From CALCCV01 sp964388665 (lineage in GTDB: Bacteria > Bdellovibrionota > Bdellovibrionia > Bdellovibrionales > Bdellovibrionaceae): a stretch of DNA of 20,744 nt. The position numbers were made by a program, and so were the translations under genes. Location of the stretch: assembly GCA_964388665.1 (NCBI GenBank), contig CAYMBJ010000067.1, forward strand, positions 1-20,744. The letters run 5' to 3'. Position 1 is the stretch's first letter, and every line of letters starts with the position of its first letter. Below the pieces are notes generated by a model that saw only the letters and a list, made by a program, of their open reading frames with translations, did not search any database and was not told where the DNA came from. This document shows positions 8,723 through 16,506 of this stretch, in pieces.

Positions 8723-9183
8723 GCTGCGACTTTTCTCTTCCTCGCCACTGCAGGGTCAATGTTGTATTGCTTTACTTTTCGATAGAGAGTGGCTCTACCA
8801 ATACCAAGAGCTTTCGCTGCTTCTGTCAAGTTGCCTTTATATTGCAAAATGGCATTCTCGATAGCTTGGGCTTCTAAAGCTTCCATCTTTTGCACGTTGC
8901 TTGCGCCACCTGCTCCAGCACCTGAGCCCTGCGGGAACTGAATTAGAGTTCCTGCCCCTCCTGATGCAGAATCAGTCACGTTTGACGTTGCAGAGGAGTT
9001 ACCCCCTGAAAGAGCTGGCGCCCCCGTCAGCAACTGCTGCTTAAAAAATGGGTTATCTAGTCCCTCTCGCCATTGGGCGGGAGAGTAGACCAAGACCTGG
9101 ACCCCACTGCTTGACCATTGCCGTTTTAGTGTCTCACCATATTCGGCACTTTCTGTGACCATTATCAAAAGTGACTTACTCAT
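8719..9183 (-). CDS. Small Fis/NtrC-type HTH DNA-binding protein lacking an AAA+ domain
   Basis: A 154-residue protein. Residues 101-142 are a Fis-type helix-turn-helix as found at the C-terminus of NtrC-family activators: EALEAQAIENAILQY, then GNLTEAAKALGIGRATLYRKVK. The N-terminal ~45 residues (SLLIMVTESAEYG, VQVLVYSP) look like the start of a receiver-like alpha/beta fold, without phosphorylation-site residues that I can identify. A flexible Gly/Ser/Ala-rich linker (about 55-98) joins the two. There is no sigma-54 ATPase domain, so it cannot act as a classical sigma-54 activator. A strong GGAGG precedes the ATG. It is the first gene of the minus-strand run, so it may regulate its own operon. 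Confidence 0.8.
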   Translation of the reverse strand: MSKSLLIMVTESAEYGETLKRQWSSSGVQVLVYSPAQWREGLDNPFFKQQLLTGAPALSGGNSSATSNVTDSASGGAGTLIQFPQGSGAGAGGASNVQKMEALEAQAIENAILQYKGNLTEAAKALGIGRATLYRKVKQYNIDPAVARKRKVAA

Positions 9184-9315
9184 TCACCCTCCAATTAAAT
9201 TTTTTGCCCGGTTTTGCCTCGTTTTGAATGTGTCAAAACCTTGACGGTGAACTCATCGGCATATCAGTCTGAGAATGTAGAGGCCTTTGAAAAAAAAATT
9301 AAATCCTCTAAACAA

Positions 9316-9345
9316 TTGAGGTTTTTCAAAGCGAATGTCTCTAAA
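9316..9345 (+). promoter_or_regulatory. Possible promoter for the DUF502 gene
   Basis: TTGAGG (9316-9321) and TCTAAA (9340-9345) are 18 bases apart, each matching its sigma-70 hexamer at 4 of 6 positions. They sit about 70 bases upstream of the DUF502 start, in the divergent gap 9184-9413, which has no other supported gene. Confidence 0.3.
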
Positions 9346-9413
9346 TGGACGGTCCTGTCAAAACTATGGTCAATCATTTTGAGGTACGTACGTGAATTTT
9401 GATTGGAGATTAC

Positions 9414-10091
9414 ATGGATAGATTTTCATTGCAGAAGCTGCAATCGGTCTTTTTTAAAGGTCTATTTTCACTTTTACCGATTGCGCTGACCATTTATATT
9501 CTGATGTCCATCGTGCAATTGATGGATAATGTGTCAGGAGCTTTTCTTCGCGCAATTATCACAGAAGATCTCTATATTCCTGGTTTGGGATTTATACTAA
9601 CAATTGCAATCATTCTCGCATTGGGATTTGCCCTCGATAATTTTTTAGTCAAACGCTTTGTGAAGGTGCTTGAGCGTGGACTGATGGGAATTCCTTTGAT
9701 CAAGGCCGTCTACAATCCTCTTCGGGATCTGTTTGGTCTGTTTACCAAAGCCAAAGATTCAGGAATGAAAAGTGTTGTTCTTGTTAAGCTTGGAGCGCAA
9801 AATTTATGTTTGGGCATTGTGACTCGTGAGAGCACTAAGGATCTAGCACCGCTTCGTGATAAAACTATGAACCATATCGCGGTCTATATACCGCTGAGTT
9901 ATGGTGTGGGTGGAGTAACGATTCTTGTGCATCGCGATCAAGTGGAGCCTATCAATATGCCCATCGAAAAGGCCTTGAGTCTGGCAATAACGGGATGGGT
10001 GATGACAGAATCTGCCACGGTTGAAGCAATGGCCGGGGCCCAGGCTGAAATAGCAGTGGAGCTTCACAAAAGGTCGAAAGAGGAGAAATAA
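9414..10091 (+). CDS. DUF502 family inner membrane protein
   Basis: A 225-residue protein with two N-terminal TM helices (about 13-37 and 55-75) followed by a soluble domain. The sequence around FKGLFSLLPIALTIYIL, then IPGLGFILT, then GIPLIKAVYNPLRDLFGLF matches the DUF502 family, whose function is unknown. The ATG at 9414 is preferred because GGAGA lies 4 bases upstream. An in-frame TTG at 9399 would add five residues but lies before that ribosome site. The next gene starts four bases after the stop with AGAGGAGA inside this gene's end, so the two form an operon. Confidence 0.85.
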   Translation: MDRFSLQKLQSVFFKGLFSLLPIALTIYILMSIVQLMDNVSGAFLRAIITEDLYIPGLGFILTIAIILALGFALDNFLVKRFVKVLERGLMGIPLIKAVYNPLRDLFGLFTKAKDSGMKSVVLVKLGAQNLCLGIVTRESTKDLAPLRDKTMNHIAVYIPLSYGVGGVTILVHRDQVEPINMPIEKALSLAITGWVMTESATVEAMAGAQAEIAVELHKRSKEEK

Positions 10092-10095
10092 AGAT

Positions 10096-11544
10096 ATGGG
10101 TGAGTGGCAGCAGGGAATTGGTACCCGAACAACGGTGGGAAAAGCCCTTGATATCAATTTGGATTCAAAAAAATATGGAGCCTTTGCCGAAATTGGCGCG
10201 GGGCAAGAGGTGGCGCGCTATTTTTTTCAAGCGGGGCGTGCATCACACACGATTGCCAAAACCATCTCCGCATACGATATGGTTTATTCTGACGAGATTT
10301 ACGGAAAAGAAAAATCAGGTCGCTACGTCTGCGAATCGCGAGTGCAGAAAATGCTCGAAAAGGAATTTAGTCTCCTGATCCGTCGTCTCGACAGTGTTCG
10401 CGGCAAGGACTCGGAGTTTTTTGCATTGGCCAACACTGTCGCCACCTCTTCTGCCGGCGGACACAAGGCGGCGGCACACCTCGAGCGCGAGTCTCATGGT
10501 TGGATGGGGTTTCGCTTTCAGGACACGCCTCAAGCAGAACCGTCTGAAATCACCATTCATCTGCGCATGCTCGATCGCAATCGCCTGCAGCAGCAAGAGT
10601 GTCTGGGTATATTGGGTGTAAATCTGATGCACTCTTCCTATTACCGACGTGGATCGGAATCCGAGTTCTTGTCTTATCTGATGGACAATCTGAAAAACGA
10701 TCAGGTCGCTATTGATTTTATTCGTGTGAGCGGACCTGCATTTAAGAATATAAAAATGCGCGAATTGAATTTGGAACTGGTGCTGAGGGGTATGACAACA
10801 GTGAGCCTCTTTGAGCCGGAGGGCAGCACTAGCTATTTTGCTGACCGCATTTTTAATCGCCGACTGTTGGTGCAGCGTGGCTCCTTTCGTCCAGTCACAA
10901 ACACTCACCTAAAGGTTTTAGAAAAGGGCATCGAGCATATTAACAAACTTGAGGGCAATGCAAAAAGCAAAAATGACATCATGTCGTTTATGGAGTTGAT
11001 TGTGCCCCAAGGTTTTAACAGTCAAAACTTGACCGAGCTTCAAGACATCAAGTCCAGATTCATCAACCGCATGAAACTGATCAATGAATTGGGTTATACG
11101 GCTTTGGTTTCCAATTGCACTTACTACTATCAACTCAAACGATTTTGCCGCCGTTTTACTGCGCAGCAAATCTATTTTGTTTTGAGTGCTACGCACTTGG
11201 AGAAGCTCTTCGAAGAGAGTTTTTATGACCATCTAGAGGGAGGAATCTTGGAGGGCCTTGGAAAACTTTTAGACTCTGATGTTTCGGTATTGATTTACCC
11301 ACACAAAACCGACTTGGTTTGCAAAACGGCACAGACCATTCATTTTGATGAACCTTTGCACAACGTTTATAAATTTTTTGCTCACAAAAAGCAGATCGTC
11401 GACATTTCAGGATGCGACGAGATCGACCGATTTTATCACTCCATTGATGCCTGGAATGCCATTGAGGCAGGAGGCGCTGCTTGGAAAGAGTTGGTTCCTC
11501 AACCCGTCCAGGCTCTGGTGAATCAGCTAAAGGATGAAATGTAA
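10096..11544 (+). CDS. Conserved protein of unknown function, 482 residues
   Basis: I recognise this as a broadly conserved bacterial family whose N-terminal block reads KYGAFAEIGAGQEVARYFF, then HTIAKTISAYDMVYSDEIYG. To my knowledge it has no established function, and database names for relatives (for example adenylyltransferase or TonB-related) look like transferred annotations. There is no signal peptide or TM segment, so it is probably cytoplasmic. The rest is a mix of alpha/beta segments, including EITIHLRMLDRNRLQQQECLG and ALVSNCTYYYQLKRF. The ATG follows AGAGGAGA located in the end of the DUF502 gene. The tight coupling suggests a shared process with that membrane protein; this is an inference only. 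Confidence 0.75.
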   Translation: MGEWQQGIGTRTTVGKALDINLDSKKYGAFAEIGAGQEVARYFFQAGRASHTIAKTISAYDMVYSDEIYGKEKSGRYVCESRVQKMLEKEFSLLIRRLDSVRGKDSEFFALANTVATSSAGGHKAAAHLERESHGWMGFRFQDTPQAEPSEITIHLRMLDRNRLQQQECLGILGVNLMHSSYYRRGSESEFLSYLMDNLKNDQVAIDFIRVSGPAFKNIKMRELNLELVLRGMTTVSLFEPEGSTSYFADRIFNRRLLVQRGSFRPVTNTHLKVLEKGIEHINKLEGNAKSKNDIMSFMELIVPQGFNSQNLTELQDIKSRFINRMKLINELGYTALVSNCTYYYQLKRFCRRFTAQQIYFVLSATHLEKLFEESFYDHLEGGILEGLGKLLDSDVSVLIYPHKTDLVCKTAQTIHFDEPLHNVYKFFAHKKQIVDISGCDEIDRFYHSIDAWNAIEAGGAAWKELVPQPVQALVNQLKDEM

Positions 11545-11617
11545 AATGGCAGGGTGAATAATAATTTTTGAAACATTTGATTATACCAATTTAAAACCAA
11601 CTACGAGAGGAGTCATT

Positions 11618-12211
11618 GTGACAGAATTACAAAAAACCGAAAAGGAACTCTATGAGCTGACCAAAAAGGTCGGTCAATTGCGCCGTGATTCGAAACCGCA
11701 GCCGGTGAAAAATTATAAATTTCAAACCGCGACAGGCGAAACCACTCTGCTAGATCTTTTTGGCAACAAAGACACGTTATTCCTTGTCCACAATATGGGG
11801 CAAGGCTGTCGCTACTGCACCTTGTGGGCGGATGGGTTCAATGGATTTGTGCCCCATTTGGAAAGCAAATTTGCTTTTGCTGTTGCCTCCAAAGACAGCC
11901 CCGAGACGCAACGAAATTTTGCCACCTCCCGCGGTTGGAATTTCACAATGGTGTCTCATGGAGGCGGTGAATACATCAAAGATCAAACGGTCATGGCCGG
12001 TGAAAGCAATATGCCAGGAGTTGTGTGCTACACCCGAAACAAAAGCGAAATCTTTCGCAAAAACTCGGCCATCTTTGGTCCTGGCGACGAGTTCTGCTCA
12101 CAGTGGAACCTCCTCAGCTTGGCCGGAGTTTCGCCAGAGGATTGGACTCCGCAGTTTAGCTATTGGAAGCGACCCGAAAAACTCGATGATGGCGGGCAAA
12201 ACCTCAATTGA
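11618..12211 (+). CDS. DUF899 family thioredoxin-like protein
   Basis: A 197-residue cytoplasmic protein of the DUF899 (AhpC/TSA-like) type. Residues 57-75, with VHNMGQGCRYCTLW then ADGFNG, contain the CxxC pair Cys64/Cys67 after the first thioredoxin-fold strand, followed by the family's typical ADGFNG. Later segments (FAVASKDSPETQRNFATSRGW) fit an AhpC-like fold. A redox or peroxide-related function is expected from the fold; the actual substrate is not known. The start is GTG at 11618 with GAGAGGAG just upstream. It is separated from the 482-residue gene by 73 bases and may have its own promoter. Its 3' end faces the DUF900 gene across a long inverted repeat. Confidence 0.85.
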   Translation: MTELQKTEKELYELTKKVGQLRRDSKPQPVKNYKFQTATGETTLLDLFGNKDTLFLVHNMGQGCRYCTLWADGFNGFVPHLESKFAFAVASKDSPETQRNFATSRGWNFTMVSHGGGEYIKDQTVMAGESNMPGVVCYTRNKSEIFRKNSAIFGPGDEFCSQWNLLSLAGVSPEDWTPQFSYWKRPEKLDDGGQNLN

Positions 12212-12241
12212 AAAACTCAGTGGCACGCGAAGTTGTTCCTT

Positions 12242-12320
12242 TTAACAGGCTCCTCAAAAAGGTAAAGTGAGAATTGGCGCCGAGAACGCAGCAGATTTTC
12301 CTTTTTCAGGAGCCTGTTAA
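12242..12320. terminator. Long inverted repeat between convergent genes; also dispersed element copy B
   Basis: The arms 12242-12262 and 12300-12320 are inverted copies matching at 20 of 21 positions, separated by 37 bases. The element sits between the DUF899 stop (12211) and overlaps the DUF900 stop (TAA at 12317-12319). The transcript could fold into a 21-bp stem from either side, so a bidirectional terminator or 3' stabiliser is likely, although there is no classic U-tract. The loop holds AATTGGCGCCGAGAACGCA (12272-12290), the block shared with copy A. AGGTA at 12260 and TTTTCAGG-CCTGTT at the right arm are shared with copy C. Confidence 0.65.
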
Positions 12321-13942
12321 TTGGCTTTTAGGATTTGCCAGTAGTCGCCTCGTTCATCATGTAATTTGCGTACAAGGCCTTCTCGGTCCTTAGCTCGCAG
12401 TGAATTTAATATTAAATTCTGAATGTCCTTGACCACGCTGATGTTCTCTCCGAAATAAGAGTGTCCCAAAAATGAAGAATCAACATTAGATGCATCTATT
12501 GTATCTATCCCTTGCAAAATCATAACACTTTGTCCAGCCTGCCCGAGTCTGGGTTCGGAATGAATTGCAGCAGAAATATTGAGTGCTTTGTCGCGGTCAG
12601 AAGTATACAGGGTCAGAGTTTTTGCGGTGGAGCGCACTTCAGCCTCAATCTGAAGAAACTCACTTTGGCCGACATCCGGTGCCGTGAGAACAACATTTTG
12701 AAATTTTGGCAGCTCGGTTTCTCCCTGCTCTGCAAGTTGGTCCAGTGCCTTGGTCAGTGCGCGATTGCCCATGCTGTGCGCGATGAGGTGAATCTGATCG
12801 GCACCACTTTTTTTGGCAAGATCCTTTAAGAAACCAGTTAAATGAGAAAAGGTCCATTCGGCATTGATTTCGGCAATCGAATATCTCATTAAATTTTCTG
12901 ATGGCCAGCTATAGAAAACGGGGGCGCCCTCAAACTGGAGATCGTATGCCAGTTGTGCGGTTCGAAGGGCCGCGGCCTCAAAAGAAACATTGAAACCGTG
13001 AACAAAGACAAACAGATCTTTCTTTTTTGAAAGTCTCACTCTGCTTTTTAACCCGCGAAAAAAATCTCTATATGTCTGAGTTTGTACTGTTTTCAGGACC
13101 ATAAATTGGTCTGGATCTGCGGTCATTTGAAAGCTAAACACAGAAGGCAGGTCTATATTGCCGCGAATATGATTGACGGGAATACTGACCTCGACGCTGC
13201 CGTATGTGAGTTCTCCCGTATCACTGCGTGCATCTGTAAATTTCTCTGCAGGAATCGACGAGTCCACGAACTTTCGATCAGAAGCATAAAACACTTTGAC
13301 ACTGGTGTGTTTGCTTTTTTCCTGTGGCTGGGAATCTGAGAGGTTTTCGAGGGTGCCAGACTCCTGCCCCGTCGGCAAAGTGCTAACGGGAAGGGGTTTG
13401 GGAACATCTGGTTCACCTCGCATAATTTCACCATTGCTGCGGGAGATGATTCGATTTACAAAATTAGAATAGGTGTTCATAGTACGGTCAGGTGTAAAAT
13501 CTACCACCTCTCCTCTCCCAAAAAAAAGAGAGTCGATGTATTCCATGACGGTGTGATCCTCGCCAACGGGAAGACTCAAAACGGCAATGTCACCACCATC
13601 TTCGCAGGCCTTGGGGCTGAGTATAGAGTGGGCCCATTGATCCCCAGCCAACCAGGGATGCGTGGTCGCATTGGGTTTGGTGAAAATGTCTTCAATTTGA
13701 TAAATTTTTGCCGAACATCCTCTGAGCTCCGTGGGCAGCCCTGTATCTATGACGTCATTTTTTACGCAAAAAACAAGTGAGGATTTTACAGCCGCAAAGG
13801 CTCGATGGCAACCAAGTGCGGGAACCACAATGTTAAGAATCTCTTTTTTAAGGAAGTCTTTTTGGTTATCATTGGTTTCATTTCCAACAGCAATCCCGCT
13901 GCCGGCAAGGACACCAATTGCAATATAAACCGAAAGGCGCAT
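12317..13942 (-). CDS. Secreted DUF900-type alpha/beta hydrolase
   Basis: A 541-residue protein. The ATG at 13942 is chosen because GAGG lies 5 bases upstream and it gives a proper signal peptide (MRLSVYIAIGVLAGSGIA). An in-frame ATG at 13978 would add 12 residues that spoil the signal. The first ~205 residues are Cys-containing and unrecognised. The C-terminal part is a DUF900 hydrolase domain: VKVFYASDR (about 216-224), YGSVEVSIP, VFVHGFN at about 312-318, and LIAHSMGNRAL with nucleophile Ser390. Asp423 (APDVG) and His494 (GHSYFG) are plausible acid and base. Family members are predicted esterases or lipases; the substrate is unknown. It lies 107 bases downstream of the ADP-ribosyltransferase-like gene on the same strand, so the two may be co-expressed. 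Confidence 0.82.
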   Translation of the reverse strand: MRLSVYIAIGVLAGSGIAVGNETNDNQKDFLKKEILNIVVPALGCHRAFAAVKSSLVFCVKNDVIDTGLPTELRGCSAKIYQIEDIFTKPNATTHPWLAGDQWAHSILSPKACEDGGDIAVLSLPVGEDHTVMEYIDSLFFGRGEVVDFTPDRTMNTYSNFVNRIISRSNGEIMRGEPDVPKPLPVSTLPTGQESGTLENLSDSQPQEKSKHTSVKVFYASDRKFVDSSIPAEKFTDARSDTGELTYGSVEVSIPVNHIRGNIDLPSVFSFQMTADPDQFMVLKTVQTQTYRDFFRGLKSRVRLSKKKDLFVFVHGFNVSFEAAALRTAQLAYDLQFEGAPVFYSWPSENLMRYSIAEINAEWTFSHLTGFLKDLAKKSGADQIHLIAHSMGNRALTKALDQLAEQGETELPKFQNVVLTAPDVGQSEFLQIEAEVRSTAKTLTLYTSDRDKALNISAAIHSEPRLGQAGQSVMILQGIDTIDASNVDSSFLGHSYFGENISVVKDIQNLILNSLRAKDREGLVRKLHDERGDYWQILKAN

Positions 13943-14049
13943 TTTTACCTCACTAAGAATACATGAATATGGGTTCACCCAGAAGCTGCCTAATCAGGAG
14001 TATTCAATTTATTCAGTTATATTGATTGCAAACATTGCGCCAAAGCTAG

Positions 14050-14895
14050 TTACTTTGTTTCGATCGTCTCTAAGAGTATCAGAATCTTCTCATTGTCGGG
14101 CGGAGCTTTTAACGGGTCTTGTACTGTTGCTCTATCATAGACCCTAAAGCTAATATTGGTAGGGCATAGGACTTCGGCCTCCCCAGGATTTGTGGAAAAT
14201 GCTGAGATATCTCTACACATGGTCGAATAGATTACGAATCGGACTTTCTCCGAAAACCCATTTTTCCTAGACGTGCTCACAAAAGAAGGATCCTCCACTA
14301 CGCTACCAGGTTGATATAAGCTCACGCCGCTATGAACGCCCGTTCCCCTTCTTACAAAGCCTTCATATGGTTTCAATTTAGCTAGCGTTTCATTTATTCG
14401 ATCACGCAGCAGAAATACTTTATTGAGTAACTCGTCTTTTGGACTTTCCGTTCGAAGATATTGATTTATCTTTATGTATCCAAGGCCAGTATAAAATAAA
14501 ATTAAAGTGTAGTCCATTTCAGTTAGTCCACAAATGTCGCCATATCTTGTCTTTAATTTCGCGGCTTCTGCTTTCAAATTCGCCACTATAGACTTGCTAT
14601 TTCCTGGCGAAGTGGACTCGGTGACATTCGAAATAATTTCTAGAGTCGCTTCCGAGCTGATTCGATAACTCGAGTCCAATTGACCACTTTCATTGTTACA
14701 TTGAGGCGGCAATGCCGCCAGTTTTTCATCTGCTTTGGTGACCTGATTCAACAAAATTTCGCGAAGTTCTGGTGAAGATCTGCCATCCAAAAATGCACCA
14801 TTTGTTGCCTTTGCAACACAAGTCACTGTTATCAGTAAAATCACCAAGTGCGTTTTACTAAACAAAGTTTCAATTGCTGAAAATAACCGTGTCAT
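14050..14895 (-). CDS. Secreted R-S-E ADP-ribosyltransferase-like toxin
   Basis: A 281-residue protein with a signal peptide ending near CVAKA (26-30). The C-terminal ~160 residues carry the ordered hallmarks of the ADP-ribosyl exotoxin superfamily. YTGLGYIKINQYLR at 135-148 matches the usual YTG-x-x-Y-x-x-IN-x-x-LR start. The NAD-binding arginine motif is FVRRGTG at 180-186. The STS motif is FVSTSRK at 205-211. The E-x-E catalytic motif is GEAEVLCP at 238-245 (Glu239, Glu241), followed by ISFRVYD. E-x-E members usually modify arginine. Residues 31-130 are an unrecognised helical N-terminal region that may aid delivery or inhibition. It has a good AGGAG before the ATG. No adjacent immunity protein or ADP-ribosylhydrolase was seen. 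The family call rests on motifs alone, but their order and spacing are convincing. Confidence 0.78.
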   Translation of the reverse strand: MTRLFSAIETLFSKTHLVILLITVTCVAKATNGAFLDGRSSPELREILLNQVTKADEKLAALPPQCNNESGQLDSSYRISSEATLEIISNVTESTSPGNSKSIVANLKAEAAKLKTRYGDICGLTEMDYTLILFYTGLGYIKINQYLRTESPKDELLNKVFLLRDRINETLAKLKPYEGFVRRGTGVHSGVSLYQPGSVVEDPSFVSTSRKNGFSEKVRFVIYSTMCRDISAFSTNPGEAEVLCPTNISFRVYDRATVQDPLKAPPDNEKILILLETIETK

Positions 14896-15055
14896 TCAGT
14901 CTCCTGTATAGACTTTGGACAATAGTCGAAAATTGACGGCACTGGATTTGTTGTATCCGTCCAAGGAGTACTGCCGCATGCATTACATTATTTATTTGAA
15001 AGATCTATGCCAACGATCGATTTAGCATTTGGCGACTCATTCATGTATCGACCAT

Positions 15056-15104
15056 AGCCTCGCAGCCGCGCTTCGATCAACTGGATCATAGTGCATGCGA
15101 GGCT
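15056..15104. repeat. 9-bp perfect inverted repeat between the SDR and ADP-ribosyltransferase genes
   Basis: AGCCTCGCA (15056-15064) and TGCGAGGCT (15096-15104) flank 31 bases, just beyond the 3' end of the SDR gene. It is a possible mRNA 3' structure; no U-tract follows. The rest of the 234-base gap 14896-15129 holds no gene I would support. Confidence 0.35.
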
Positions 15105-15129
15105 CAAGCCCCCAAGCCAAAAATTACAG

Positions 15130-16245
15130 TCAGTGGTGGCTATTGACGTCCCGCCAGCCCAATTGCTGCTGCCGCTGCTTCGCTGCAATGTCCAGTCGCG
15201 GTGTCTCGCGATCCGAGGGGAGTGGCAGTCTTTGAATCTCGCTTTTCTCGTACTCTGAATCCAAGTGGTAGTGCTCGTCTTCTCCCCAGCGAAAAATCTG
15301 TGGCAGCAAGTAATACATGAGTGCATGATAGATTTTTCTGGGTAGCAATTTTCGGATCAGACCGAATATCAACGCATCTATGGTCACGGGTTTTCGCAAA
15401 GGCGGATTTTTGCTATCAATAACTCGATGAATTTTTTTTGCAATCTTTTCTGGCGTTGATGGTGAAATCCTCATCATTTTTGCAATGAATGGAGCCATTG
15501 AGTTGTAGTGATAGTAGTAGGGGTTGTTCTTGTCCTGGATTGACTTGCGACTTTCCCTCGTTAGCTCCACATTTCTAAAAGAGTCTGAATTTATAAAACC
15601 AGGTTGGATAAGCGTGACTTTGATTTTCCATGGACGAACTTCATACCATAGAGCTTCCGTCGCGCCTTCAAGAGCAAATTTTGAGGCACTGTATATGGAC
15701 ATGGTCGGCATTGCCATCATCCCACTCACCGATGAGATATTAATAATGTGGCCCGATCGCTTTTTTCTCATGGTGGGCAAAACACCGCGAATCAGCGCCA
15801 TGGGTGCACGAAAATTTGTGTCGATCTGCTTAAGGCGTTCAGTCTCATTGACCTGCTCGACAACGCCACGCAAGCAGTATCCAGCATTGTTAATGAGGAC
15901 GTCTATTCCACCCAGTTGATGATTGGCTTCATTGATGACGGCATCACGATCCACTTTTTTTAGAACATTCAGAGGTCTAATCCACAGATGCTCATCTTCA
16001 AAAATGCCAAACTTTGCAAAACGAGATAAGGAAGATCGGCGCGCAGTTGCAATCACGTGAAATTTTTCTGATTTCACAAGTTCCTTTAGCAAGGCCAAGC
16101 CCAACCCGGTGCTGGCTCCAGTGATAAGAACAACACGCCTTTGGTGGGGCTGATTCACTCGGCACTTTTTTGGCTGACCAGCCGGGGCCAGGTGAAAAAT
16201 TTCGCGTTTTTGATCATTTGCAGCTATACGGTCTGAGTGCTCCAT
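15130..16245 (-). CDS. Short-chain dehydrogenase/reductase (SDR)
   Basis: A 371-residue NAD(P)-dependent oxidoreductase of the classical SDR type. The Rossmann glycine motif TGASTGLG is at 42-49 and RR at 69-70 after the second strand hints at NADPH preference. NNAG is at 119-122, the catalytic Ser is at 171-172 (NISSVSG), and the YSASK motif has Tyr185 and Lys189, then QPGFI. A ~35-residue N-terminal extension and a ~100-residue C-terminal extension, with a basic hydrophobic stretch (RKLLPRKIYHALMYYLLPQIF), exceed the usual ~250 residues; the tail could be a membrane-associating segment. The substrate is unknown; a sterol-, lipid- or retinol-type SDR is plausible. The start is preceded by a perfect GGAGG. 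Confidence 0.9.
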   Translation of the reverse strand: MEHSDRIAANDQKREIFHLAPAGQPKKCRVNQPHQRRVVLITGASTGLGLALLKELVKSEKFHVIATARRSSLSRFAKFGIFEDEHLWIRPLNVLKKVDRDAVINEANHQLGGIDVLINNAGYCLRGVVEQVNETERLKQIDTNFRAPMALIRGVLPTMRKKRSGHIINISSVSGMMAMPTMSIYSASKFALEGATEALWYEVRPWKIKVTLIQPGFINSDSFRNVELTRESRKSIQDKNNPYYYHYNSMAPFIAKMMRISPSTPEKIAKKIHRVIDSKNPPLRKPVTIDALIFGLIRKLLPRKIYHALMYYLLPQIFRWGEDEHYHLDSEYEKSEIQRLPLPSDRETPRLDIAAKQRQQQLGWRDVNSHH

Positions 16246-16310
16246 ACTTACCTCCTCCTCAAATCATTCCCAAGAAAAAAATTAGCGGAGTACTGGCAAC
16301 CTGCTTACTT

Positions 16311-16341
16311 TTTATATTCAGATTTCAAATAAAAAAGTCAA
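16311..16341 (-). promoter_or_regulatory. Probable promoter of the SDR gene
   Basis: On the minus strand TTGACT (16336-16341) is a 5/6 -35 match and TATAAA (16311-16316) a 5/6 -10 match, with a 19-base spacer, slightly longer than ideal. The -10 lies about 65 bases before the ATG. The 261-base gap 16246-16506 also contains dispersed element copy C. Confidence 0.45.
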
Positions 16342-16391
16342 GGGTCTAGCTTTAAAAAACTGGACGGAGTTATTTTTAACTAGAATTTTCA

Positions 16392-16490
16392 AACAGATAA
16401 AAAATCTCAAAACGAAACTGCACAGTGTCCAATAGGTACAGAAATTGCCCCCAAAATCAATTCTGCATCTGAGATTTTCAGGAACCTGTT
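16392..16490 (+). repeat. Dispersed intergenic element, copy C
   Basis: AGGTA (16434), AAATTGCCCCC (16442-16452) and TTTTCAGGAACCTGTTGG (from 16475) lie in the same order as in copy B. The distance from AGGTA to CAGG is 45 bases here and 47 in copy B. AAAATCTC (16401-16408) and GAGATTTT (16471-16478) form an 8-bp inverted pair, with AACAG (16392-16396) facing CTGTT (16486-16490), recalling the stem of copy B. It lies beyond the 3' end of the minus-strand haem-motif gene. Confidence 0.5.
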
Positions 16491-16506
16491 GGTATGGTCT
16501 CCCTTT

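Noticed and set aside
10315..10908. A 197-codon minus-strand open frame opposite the 482-residue gene
   Set aside because: It is antisense to a well-supported gene, is rich in His, Gln and Cys with no domain, and lacks a ribosome site.
14988..15089. A minus-strand open frame of about 33 codons starting MIQLIEARLRGYGRY
   Set aside because: The composition is plausible, but there is no ribosome site and the inverted repeat explains part of it; it may be a relic at best.
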